From the NCBI GenBank assembly GCA_007922225.1, contig ML679962.1:31417563-31481562 (forward strand): 64,000 nt of DNA. Direction: 5' to 3'. The notes under the pieces were generated by a model. The model did no database searches. It saw only the letters and a program-made list of their open reading frames with translations, and was not told the DNA's origin. A program made the position numbers and the translations under genes. Below are positions 11,501 to 22,445 of this stretch, in pieces. This stretch comes from Emydura subglobosa (Eukaryota; Chordata; Testudines; Chelidae). Position 1 is the stretch's first letter. Each line of letters opens with the position of its first letter.

Positions 11501-14500
11501 TTAGTGTTTTTATTATTTTTAAATAATCTCAATTTCTATTGGACGAACACATGTTGCTGAACTGGTCCCCCCCACCTCCCGGAAATAATGATGCAGACTG
11601 ATGTGTTCTAGTTTGCTCCTTGAACCAAAAGTATTCAAGTACATAGCTGTTGATTTATTGATCACATCTCCATAGCATGAGTGTCCACACAGTAGTGATT
11701 CAAATTCGCCTTTGAGGACAGTCATTTCTTTGGTTGCTCCAAAGTTCTGGTTAAGAATGTAGAGGGGATCCTCCCAGGACATTGTACAAACTAGCCCAGG
11801 GCCTTCATTGAAAGGCTACTGATACTTCTTTATGGAATGCCATAAGATCTGTGGGAAACCTGTTTAGCCTGTGAAAGGAAAACCTAGGTTAAACACTATA
11901 AATAGCCTCCCCCACCCCTCCCAGATAAACCTACATTGAATTGGAGAATGGAATAAATTAAGTGGGAGGTGTCCTGTGACAATAGCAAAGAATCTGGCAC
12001 TTTTTCCCCTATCACTTCATTACAATAAGTTGCTTGTCTTCACTCCGGTTTGCTAATGAGATATCGACTCTCACCTCAGATCAGCCCATGATGTCAGCCT
12101 CCATGGCCCACTCGTTAAATTTTCAAACAAGTAGTGCTTACTCTCATGTTGCCTCACGCACTTGGTAGGTGCTCCCAATAAACGTGCGCAAAGCTGCCTC
12201 ATTCTCCTCCTCCAAAACTCTCCTTTACCATGATGTCTACAAAACCCCCCTCGACAATTAGGCTGCTGCTGTGCTGAGATCACAGCTATCAATGCTGCCC
12301 AATAGTGTCTCATGGTTCACTTGTATTCAATGATGTTGGAAAAATGTGTATAGTGGGGGTGCTGAGCGTCATTGAACAAAACTGTAAACCCTGTATATGA
12401 TGGAAACCACTTAAAGCTGGGGGTACCACTGCCTAACTCAATGGGATCTTGACGCTACTTCAGTATAATAATATCCCTAGAGCCACTCCGTCCCTTTCTT
12501 GGTTTCACTGTGGAGCTGCCAGCCCCTCAACTGCCTGGTTTCCTCTTACAGATTTGCAGAAGCAGCACACGCACCCTTGAAACAGGTAGATGAGGTACCA
12601 GTACCAAGAGACATTTATGGAATGGCATGTGGAACCACTTAGGGGAATCAATGTATGGAAGAATCCGACTCTTATGCAAAAAGCTGTACTCGATGACCCA
12701 AGAGGTCATTTTGAGTCCTCTCTCCTACGAATCAAGTATTCCTTCATTTCACAGGGAGCTATCAATAAAGATCTGTGCAGCAAAATGAAAGGGGAAAGAA
12801 AGAGCTGCCTGCAGCCAGATCTGCCAGCATGGATCTTCTGAAAAGCAAGAGTGGGCTATCGAATGAGTTACATCGCCCTTGTGGTGCAGAGACATCTATA
12901 GACATTTCACACTTGCACAAGCAGCTCCGCAGAACAACAGAATGTAGCCTACAGGGTGGAAGGATTTAGCAAAATAAAATGTAAAAGAGCAAGCTTCAGG
13001 CCCTTGTTCATAAAGGAATATAGTGTATTACAGAATTTATAAATGCTGCATAAAGATGCACAGAACAAGCGAGAACTTTAAACACATATAATTGATTTTT
13101 TCCTAAAACTATTAATTATTCCATACTATGTTTTGAAGCGGCAGTAATAGCTCTTTAGTAAAAATTGTTTCTGGTTTTTCACAATAGATCCATTTTTAAA
13201 ACAATTCCTTTTCCACCCATTTCTCGCTGCAATTTTTCACCTATGGTCTTTAGCCCGAGTATGACTTTTGTGGGAAGTTTGTGAAGAGCCTAAAAATTAT
13301 TTAAACATCTTATGTCAACTCATATCTCAATAAATTGAGTCTACTAGGTTGGTCTGAAGTAGAACTGGTGAATATTACAAGAAATAGTTCCTAATCGTTC
13401 ATATGAATAGAAACTGAATTAGGTTCAGTAGTATTCACAACACTTTTCAATTTCAACAAATATCCATATGTCTCTAGATTACACTAATTTTTGTGGAAAG
13501 AAACAATCTTCTGCATATTCATGTGACTGTGTGATTTAACAAAAGTTAGAACTGGAAATAATTTATCAGTGCCGCCCATGCTGTCATCCAATCAGGAAAC
13601 AAAAACAGTATCATGAAAGTAAGGTGGCCAGTTTGATGACTAGACTAGCTAATAATGAATAAAGAGGTGATGAGTAAGGGCGTGGAATATGTTCACACAG
13701 AATGTTTTGAACATTGACCAAATCTGTAAAAACATTTATTTGTGGCTAATTAGCCAATAGAAAAAGAGTTTCTAGAAGTCTTTGTCATGCTCTAATCTAC
13801 AATCTATGATGATGGGAGCCATAGAAACACCTAAGATAGATGGATATAACAAGAAACATTCTTCCTCAATACCTTGCTTTTCTGAATTAAAAACAAATTA
13901 TATTTTTAAGGAAGCGTGTTTTGTAATATTAATGAAATAAACAATAATAAACAGCCTATACATTTCCTTTTAATTCTCAGGCATTCCCAAAGCATATGCA
14001 GTAGACCTCCTGTGGTAGATTTACAAAGCTAACAGGGAGAATTATTCCTCACTGTGCTGGAATCCGAGCTCTTCAAATACATTATTGTTGAACGTATTTA
14101 AATAGGTGAGGTAATTTCTATGACTAGTATGAATTATTGTTATTTGCGTAGTTCCATGGGGTGCTAGGTGCTTTTAATGAGTTTCAGTGGCATTCAGTGT
14201 TCACCAGCATTTTATTATACTCTCATGTCATTGTACTGAAATGTGGTTTCAGCTTGGTGAAGTCTTTGAAAGCCATGTTCTTGTGCTAACACAAAACTCA
14301 ATATCCATTTCTGCTCCTATGGCTTTTAGCAGTCTTTCTCCATAGTTGCATGCAACCTTTACAGAACTGTTGTTTTCCAAGAAAAGTGCCTCTCCATTAT
14401 TGAATGGTCCTTCATTAAAATAAAGTGTACCTAGCCCAAGTACTTTACATCTTGTTTTGCAGGGATTATTTGTTGTTTGTTTTTTCCTGTTCATTTGTTC

Positions 14501-17500
14501 CTTGCATCATAATGGAAATCTTTCTTTTATTGTGCACTGGATAATTTGTCTGTATAAGACTGTATTAGTATTTTATATCTTCATTACTGTCATCATAAAA
14601 GGTCACATATGGTACAGCATTGTTCCATCAGAAAATGCTCGTTCATTAATATTTTGTCATTTAATATGCAGATTATCAACGGACTTGAGCATCTAATAAG
14701 TGTGTGTTTCCAGTTTAGCTCTTAATTTAAAAATGTCCATAAGTCTGTTTTAATTTATAATGATGCATGGCATTTTAACTCTGTAAGAAGGGCATCAATC
14801 ACTTTTAAAGGCTTTTGAGTAGTGATCTGTAGCCAGTTCATATACTAATTACTACTGGTGGAAGCTCTCCCCATGTACTGGGCCTGCCCAGCATGATAAA
14901 TGCTCATTAAGGCCAGCCTGAATGGGTTTTAAATGAAGTGCTTAATTTTAAAATCAATTAGTGCAGTTAGCACATGCTTCGTTCATAACAGCCTGAGCTT
15001 TCACACAAGGAATGCAAGTTGCCATTGGGTGACATACACGGCCCACTTAACTCCCAGAGAAATGAATGAGGGTTGGGAGGTCTCAACTCCTCTAGGGTGG
15101 TGGCCAGCACCTGGCTGGATTGGAGCACTGGTGCTTGAAGTGTGGAGCATACTGCTGCCTCTTCTCATAGTATTTTCCCAATCTTTTATTTTTTAAATGG
15201 CCAAGAACAGTTAAGCTCAACAGTAATACAAATAATAACAACAAAAGCGTGTCAAAGAACTCAAAGTTTATTGGCACAGAAAATTATTGTGTGTTATGAG
15301 CTACAGTAAACCCTGTGGAGAACCTCGGCTAAGGAAAGTGGACTGTTCACATTATATATATGCCGTGTGCATGTCTGTATGCACATGACCTCCTTATATT
15401 GCAGGAGCTGAGCAGATGATTTCGTACTAGGCTCCATTCCCTGGATTGAGGGCTGGGAGATTCTTCTGTACATCTTCTGATTTTGTGGAAACCGTTTTTA
15501 ATCGGTCTGTCGTGTCTCCCACATTCTGAGTCCTGATAAACCCCTCGTAGCTCCTGACTCTCCTATGACGCCATTTTCTCCACCGTTACCCTCCCTCCAG
15601 TCTGGGCTGTTGGATCTCTTGGGGTCACAGATCTGTGTGCCTGCCACTTAGCCTGTACAAAGTTTGTTCATTGTTGGGGGCATCTGAAAAGTGTGGGTTT
15701 GTAGATGTGTTTGCTTAATTATGTGCATATGTGACAGCTGCCATCTTGGTTGACCGGGGCTTAGACAAGGGACCTCCAGAGCAAAAATCATCAGCTGCTG
15801 CAGCTTGAGCTAAAGAACCTAGACACTGTAGGCAAGGGCTGTAACAGGCTCACATCCTCTGTGGACTGGGTATAAAAAGGGACCTTTACTACACACTGAC
15901 CAGGAGGTTACATGTGCACAAATAGAGGCCTCGTAAAGGTTCGTTAACAATTTATCCCTTACCGAGTAATTTTTAATGAATTTGACCTATGTGCATTAAA
16001 GCCGGATTTTCAGTAGTAACTCAGGATTCCTCCTTTGGTGAGTTTAACTCAGACCTTTAAAGTGGTTTAAACATGGAGTTTTTAAGAGATGATTGACTTA
16101 TTTCTTCTAGCCCTCATTACAGCTCATGGCTAATCCACTATAAGGGGCTTTGGCTGCCCACAATCCAGATTCCTTGGTATCCACATAGGTCTTGGTAGAT
16201 CACTTAGATCCAAGGCGCACCTTGGCTTCTGCTCCTGGAGAGCACGACTCTATTGGAGCTACGCTACCAGGGATGTCTAAACGTACCGCCGCCTAAGAGA
16301 GGACCTCTGCCGAAAGATTACTATAACCAATGCTGGGTTAGCTTTCAGATTGATTGCTGGTTGTGGAAGGTTGTTGGTGGTGGGGGGGATTGATAGCACA
16401 CCTACACCTTCTCCCCCTCTCCCCAACCCTACTCCCTCCCATGTGTGGACTTGGAAGAGATTGGGGAGAGGTGCTGTGGAGAGCACCATCCATTCTGGAT
16501 CTCAACCTGGCTCATTAATTTATCATCTTTGTTACAGAGATGGCTTCTCCCCCCTCTTCCCTCCTGTGGCAGCTGCATTCTCTTTTTTGTCCTGTGCTTT
16601 GGTCTCTGGGAGTAAGGGGAGCAAGGCACTCTCAGATGGTTGCCCTCTCCTATCGCTTTGACTCCCTCTTGCCATCGGCCTGTAAGCAGTATTTTTTTGA
16701 GAAGCAGCACAAGACACTCTCTTGCATTTTGTTATCGTGTGTCTGTAACTCAAAAGGGATTTCTCTCTTCGATGGTGGGTTTGGGAGAGAACAGGGCGCA
16801 GGTTAGATTCAGTTCCTTTTATTTTTGGTAATATGCCCATCATCATGCTATCTCGGAACAATATAAACAAAATAAATGCACATCTGCATCAGACCTTAAG
16901 TGCCCATGGAATATTTAAGCTGGATCAAGTGAATAACAAAGCCCCTGGTGTTAAGAATGAACAGATTTTCCTGGGTCAGTACAACATACTGCAGGACAGA
17001 ATGCTGTGCCGATGATGTGCAATATTTTGTATTGTGTAATTTATAGTGGCATGCCATCCTGGCCTACTTAGCATCAGGAGAGCACACAAGGATGCTTGTA
17101 AATTCTGTCCTACCGAAAACCCTCTAAAGCTGTGAACTAAACATTGGCTTCTCATTTTCCGTTATAATAAAGCACCTTCCTTGCTACCTCTCACTTTCTC
17201 AGACACCTGTTCTCTCCATAGGAGGTCTTTCTTACACTAATATAGTAAAGGCACAGAGCAAATTTGCCTGAATAAGCTGATAACAAAAAGTTGCCTATAT
17301 GTTCAATTGATGTTTTTGGCTTCTGCTCTTTTGGTCAGTGGGTCTGTTGCAGCTCTTCCTTCAGTGTCTCTTTTTTGAGCTTGTGCGTGTTGTTTCAAGT
17401 TGAAGTGAAAGGAAAGTCACACACCATAACTGAAGGAAAATGAGAAATATATATTACCTTTGTTGTTCATAAGATTGACGTGGTCTGTACGCAGGAGCAC

Positions 17501-17928
17501 AGGAAAAGTAGGAAGATTACTAGATACAGAGCACTTTTCTTAATGGAACATCTTTGGAGTGAATATGATCTATTTTTGTATCATCTGTAAGAGCAGTTTC
17601 AATTCTGCTCACGTTTGACCATGCAATCTTTTCCCTGATATACTTGTTCGGGAGATAAACTGAGATGCCAGAATGGAAGATTGTCCAGCATTATGTAAAA
17701 GGGATAGAAGTGACTGTTTGACCAGGGGTCCACATATCTGTAGCAATGTGAACATAGCATGAATTACCAGTTGCCCCCTTTTCCTCCCTTTGACCAGTCT
17801 AAATAATACTGAGCAGTATATAGAGCCAAATTCATATGGCGTTGCAACCATTTACACAAACATTGAATTTGACCTGTTCTCTCAGTGGAGGTGAGCAAAA
17901 AAAAGTATTGCACCATCTGTGGGGGAAA
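11501..17928. other. Long non-coding stretch with few recognisable repeats
   Basis: I see no gene. The part from about 13.0 to 14.7 kb is AT-rich, unbroken by recognisable transposons, and could hold conserved non-coding sequence. A GC-richer patch at about 16350-16660 gives overlapping open frames on both strands with no domains. The 12040-12330 stretch may be an old repeat but I cannot name it. Confidence 0.4.
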
Positions 17929-17942
17929 GGGGGGGGGGGGGG
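17929..17942. repeat. Poly-G tract
   Basis: A run of 14 G follows GGGGGAAAG. It is a simple-sequence tract prone to sequencing length error and to G-quadruplex formation. Confidence 0.95.
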
Positions 17943-18404
17943 AAGAAAGGTTAAAAGTGTTTTCCATTTTTTGGACAAAATGAAAAATACAGTTCTTTGC
18001 TGGTAGTTTGTGAAATTTCTTTCAAGTGGAAGAAAGTTGAATGTCAATAACATATGCAGAGGTTCTTTGTACCCATTACAAGTGGAAACAATCACTGTTT
18101 ACCATTGGATGCTGTCCAGAAGGAACTAAGTATAACTAACAAATAAGTGACCCAAGCCCCGAAACGAACTTGAAAACCAAATGCAACGTGTAGCCTGTAC
18201 TTGTGTCCCTTATGTGTAGTTTCACTACTCTTCTACTTTTGTTGTACTATTGTGCTTCCTTAAAAATCAATAGCCACCACTTCTGTTCCTGTAAATAGGC
18301 TCCCTAAAGAATTATCAGTAACACCAAGAATAAAAATTCAATGGAAAGAGAGAGTTGTCCACATACGTAACTATTAATTCTCTCCCTTCCATCCTGATGT
18401 GGGC

Positions 18405-18485
18405 TCAATTTCAGCAAAGTGGTTAATTACAGGCTAAAATCAGTAGGGACTTAACATATGCTTAAATGCTTTGCTGAATAGATGG
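18405..18485. repeat. Palindromic repeat (CAGCAAAG / CTTTGCTG arms)
   Basis: TTTCAGCAAAGTGG near the left and ATGCTTTGCTGAAT near the right are complementary arms. The interior carries AATCAGTAGGGACTTAAC and ATATGCTTAAATGC. It is related to the elements at 9534 and 28551. Confidence 0.55.
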
Positions 18486-20173
18486 ATTTAAGGATGTGCT
18501 TAGGGTGAAGCACACACTAAAGTCTTTATTGCCAACGTCAAGTGTTCAAAAACCATGATTTCTTTTAAAAATTAATTTTGGGTTCTTTTTATTCTGCGCC
18601 TTTAAAGGTCACATTTTCAAGCATTTTCCACAAATACGAGGGCTGGGAAAAGAAGAAAAGCTGAGATTCTCATGTAATTCTGTGATTCCAGGAGTTGGGG
18701 TGAGTATTTGTGTTTACAAGTTAAAAATTTGCTTTGGATGAATATTCTCTAATATTTGCTGTTCCCACAACCACTCCTTCCATTGAAACTCACTTAGTAG
18801 AATATTAGCAGAAAGGAGACCTATAAAGAGGCATAAACACAGACGAAGTCATTTAATAATACTTTTCATATTTTGATTATAGCCAGCTGGAACTATGGAT
18901 TTTGGCTCCAAAAACTTTTGACCACCTAACACTGATTGAGGTAGAGCCAACTAGCATGTAAATCATGTGACCTCGGTCTCATATGCCCAGTGGTCAGATG
19001 GTTTCTTTGCGCTTACATGCAATGGAAAATGGCTAAGACAGGGCACTGCATGACTGATTCCTGGCAGGCCAGAAAAGTAAGTGTTTTCAGAAACTCTCTT
19101 TAAAAAAGATTTTTATTTTATTTTATTTATATATTGCCTTTCTGTACTTTTTCCTTAGCACCTTGCAAGTGAGGTTTGGATGAAATTGCAGCAGAATTAT
19201 AAGTCAAATGCGAGGCAGGTTTGAAAAGAGGTCTTTTATTTGACAAAGGGCCGAGAAAATTCAAAGGCATAAACTGCAAGGATGGTAACTTAGTGTAACT
19301 ATAAAAGTGCCTGCATTTTATTTAACAACAACCATTCCTTTCAGCAATTGACATGCCACCTGATGAGAAATGAGCTATCTTCATTGTCTAGTTTCTCACC
19401 AGTTCACATGCCAAGTCCTTCATATAACTTCAAATTGTATCCAGCGACTATCACTGACTCACTGTCATTTTGATTGAATCAAATGCCTTTTGATATGATT
19501 GTGCTACAGTAACGTTTAAAAGAGAAGGTACAATACACACCATGCAGGAGAAGTTGGCAATACATTTCATTTATTGGGCGTCTCCCTGTCTTTGAAAGCT
19601 AGGTGGGTCTGGCAGCACCGCTTATTATTAAGGTTGTCTTTAATAAAGACCCCTTTTTCAGTTGTTTATAACTTCACCAGTCTGTAATGGTTTGGGCTGA
19701 AAATCTCCATGCCGAGTATCTGCCTCAGGCTGACCCGTTTTTGAAAATTCCAGCCAAAATAATTCTGCAATTTCTGAGAATAAGGGGAAAAAACTTATTG
19801 TTTTACCCATGTTAAAACAGTCGCGTGACCTTTCCTTCGAAGACCTCGAGCGCCCCCATGTTTTGGAGTAGGGACCTGAACTTGGGTGGCCTTTATGTCA
19901 AAGGGATGTGCCTTGTGCAAAGTTTACCTAATTCTGGCTTTTCCTAACTTCTGAGTGCTTGACTGTGCAACCTTAATGCTCTTCTTCTGATGTATTCTTT
20001 TGGGTAATATATATTTATATTTCTCAAAAATATATTTTCAAGACTCATTTCCTCCTTTTTAGACGGAGCTTGACGTACGCTCCTGCTGCCCGTACTCCAC
20101 TGGGACTGCTTGTGTGAGTAAAGGAAACAGGAACGCGCACACAACCATTTGTAATTGTTAACCGGGTGTTGTA
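18486..20173. other. Non-coding DNA, nothing recognised
   Basis: The sequence is AT-rich with no convincing exon. ATTTTATTTTATTTAT low-complexity sequence lies near 19114-19130. Confidence 0.45.
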
Positions 20174-20181
20174 GTATAGAG
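20174..20181. repeat. Left target-site duplication GTATAGAG
   Basis: This 8-base direct repeat abuts the left terminus of the hAT-like element and is identical to 20520-20527. Confidence 0.92.
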
Positions 20182-20519
20182 CAGCGGTTCTCAGCGGTGG
20201 TACGCGGAAGAAGGCTGGGTGGTACGTGAGGTGTACTGTGCCGCTGAATGTGCCGCAGCGGGAAGGGCCCTTCCACCCACCCTTGCGAAACTGTGCCACC
20301 GAAAAGGAGAAATGGCAGAACTGTTTTGGCGGAGGGCAGTGTTTCCAGCATGGAGCCCTCTGCGAAACTCCACCATTTCCGAAAGTCCCGGCCTGCCGCC
20401 GCCGCGAAAACCCGCCTCCACTGAAAGTCCCCCCCCCCCCTTTTTTTCCCCGAGTGGTACTCGGGTCAGTAACAGGCAAGTCGAGTGGTACTCGGGGAAA
20501 AAAAGGTTGAGGACCGCTG
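20182..20519. mobile_element. hAT-like non-autonomous DNA transposon with perfect 8-bp TSD
   Basis: The left end CAGCGGTTCTCA and the right end TGAGGACCGCTG are terminal inverted repeats (11 of 12 match). The sequence GTATAGAG occurs immediately outside both ends (20174-20181 and 20520-20527), a perfect 8-bp target-site duplication. An 8-bp duplication with CAG..CTG ends is the hallmark of the hAT superfamily. The 338-base interior is GC-rich and contains C and T homopolymer runs. GAGTGGTACTCGGG occurs twice near the right end. No transposase is encoded; the several overlapping open frames here reflect the GC-rich composition. Confidence 0.93.
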
Positions 20520-20527
20520 GTATAGAG
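20520..20527. repeat. Right target-site duplication GTATAGAG
   Basis: This 8-base direct repeat abuts the right terminus of the hAT-like element and is identical to 20174-20181. Confidence 0.92.
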
Positions 20528-20689
20528 CAAAGAATCTGGACCAATGACACCAGTTCACTGCAGCTTAGCACAATCTAACCTTAGGCACTTCTGTAGCGAT
20601 GGAGTGCATGCATATCTTCTAGCGGTGGTTGAAACTTTTCATTCTCAATATTTATTTTGACAAAAATGGCATTTTCTCCCTCTAAAATG

Positions 20690-21200
20690 AAAGGGCGCTT
20701 GTAACTTGCTCAGCTCACTTCCCCCTGGGGGTGGAATCACCCCAATCACAACAGGCCAGTTACGTGGCTAAATCAGATGGGGAGGAAAGATAGAGGGGAA
20801 AGAGGTCACAGAGAAGCCTCCAGCGAGCCAGAGAGTTGGCAGGCAACTTGGAGTGAAGGCTCTTGCCGGCCAGAACTGCCCCACAAAGGCAGTTGGCCAC
20901 CATAACCAAAAAGAAGAGGGGCTCTTAAGCAGGGCTGGAAATCGGCTGCAGGGACGGAGGCTGTGGGAAGCGCATTTATATTCAGCTGTGGGACTCCTGA
21001 ATCAATGAGAAGGGACTGAGGGGCCAAAGAGTGTAGTCTGAAAAAACTTAATAAATCAGACTCTACAGAGAGGGCTCTTACTTTAAACATATTCAGACCG
21101 GCGAGCAAGTTATTGCAGAACCACAAGGGAGCTGAGGGTGGGGCGCCTGCAGGACCAGGCTGTGCCACAAGGGGGAGTGCTGTGGGTCAGCACCCTTGTA
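20690..21200. repeat. Possible LTR-like block
   Basis: This GC-richer purine-rich block carries AATAAATCAGACTC near 21049, a possible polyadenylation signal. It then carries GAGGGTGGGGCGCCTGCAGG and ends near CACCCTTGTACA. The layout (GC-rich body, AATAAA, short GC-rich end) resembles a solo LTR. No second LTR, primer-binding site or duplication was found. A 120-codon reverse-strand open frame crosses it but has no recognisable domain. Confidence 0.3.
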
Positions 21201-22026
21201 CAAGCACATGCATAAGTGTTTGCAGGATTGGGACCTATGGTTTCCTTACACCTTTCTGCCACAGCTCTGGGCAGAATGCTGCCGCCTTATTTTTTTGATA
21301 CCAGCATGGCTACATGTTACTTTTTTTGATTCTAAGAAGAAGAGAGGGCCTTTGCTTTTTTTTTTTTTTTAAGCTGCCTTTTTGTTTTGGTAGATGGAGA
21401 TTAAGTGACTGCCATGATCACTTGCTACATCAAAGGCGCTTTAGGAATTGAAGGAGCAACAATGGTGACTCTAGCAGCATGCGGCTTGTGTTCTGTACTG
21501 GAGATCAGCGTGGCAGTTTCAGAAATAGAAATGCCCCAGTGGATCGGAAAGGGGCGACTTGCTGGTTTCTTCCTCTTCCCCCCCCCCACACACATTTAAC
21601 TTTTATATTTTTAATTTGTTGCACAATGTGGCAGGGTCAGAGAAAGAAACACTTTTTTATTCAGCAGCTGACATTTACTCTCTCTACAAAGCCTTTCACC
21701 TAAGATGTGTGGGAAAGGTTTAAAATGCCCACCACTTGCTGTCAGTGATCTTCTCTTTAATTATCCACGATAACTTAGGTTGGGTATTTAGCATGCACCG
21801 GAAAGTTATTTGTATGTCAGGAAAGATCCAAATTAACGGTGTAGGATCTACTATATAAGCTCCTCTCTGGCTGCCTGGAACTCATACTGCAAGTCTTATC
21901 GGCTACAGATGGCCTATCTTTGACCATTTAGGGGCCTTGTTTTTACAACAGCTTGTCTCCTTTTCACCTAATTAGTTGGAAACTGATCCTTTGGGAGGTT
22001 GGTTTGTTTTGATGCCATTTAACGCT
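21201..22026. other. Non-coding DNA, nothing recognised
   Basis: The stretch contains a T run at about 21355-21371 and a C run followed by CACACACA near 21578-21595. No exon or named repeat is supported. Confidence 0.4.
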
Positions 22027-22293
22027 GGGCTTGTCCACACAGAAATGTGGTGCTTAGCAGGCCAGGGTGTAAATCTACGGCACCCTAGCCCGCAGTGCGC
22101 TAACTGGCTGTATGGACCCTGCTGCCGCGCACACACATTCCTGTAGTGCGCTTCCACGTATTGCTTTGTTAAACTACAGAACTCTTAATGTGCCGTAGCA
22201 GGGTCCACACGCCCAGTTAGTGCATGGCAAGCTAGTGTGCTGTAGATTTATACCTCAGCTTGCCACGCGTTCAGTTTACATGGACATAAGTCC
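22027..22293. mobile_element. Fold-back MITE with long inverted arms
   Basis: The ends GGGCTTGTCCACAC and CATGGACATAAGTCC are inverted repeats with a small gap. The interior is a long imperfect hairpin: TAAATCTACGGCACCCTAGC and GGACCCTGCTGCCGCGCA on the left are matched, in reverse complement and order, by GTGCCGTAGCAGGGTCC and GTGTGCTGTAGATTTATACC on the right. Arms extend roughly 22065-22140 and 22190-22265. It is non-coding and was presumably mobilised in trans. Confidence 0.85.
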
Positions 22294-22370
22294 TTTGTTG
22301 TTATGGCTGGTTGGGGTTTTCTTAAGCTGCTTTAAGGGCTTGAACCAACGTGAAGTCAATGTGTGTTTAT

Positions 22371-22440
22371 ATTCAATGTTTATTCAATGTTTATTATGCT
22401 TTATATCCAATGTTTATTAAGCTTTAAGGTCAATGTTTAT
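22371..22440. repeat. Short degenerate tandem repeat (CAATGTTTATT unit)
   Basis: The word TCAATGTTTATT or CCAATGTTTATT occurs four times within about 70 bases, separated by short AT-rich spacers. Two copies are directly adjacent. It probably arose by replication slippage. Confidence 0.8.
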
Positions 22441-22445
22441 TAAAT

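Noticed and set aside
16350..16870. Cluster of overlapping frames on both strands
   Set aside because: Local GC-rich composition, no domains.
20045..20578. Five overlapping open frames of 94-161 codons on both strands
   Set aside because: They overlie the GC-rich hAT-like element, where stop codons are rare for compositional reasons.
20806..21168. 120-codon - strand open frame
   Set aside because: It lies in a GC-rich repeat-like block, with no domain and no splice context.
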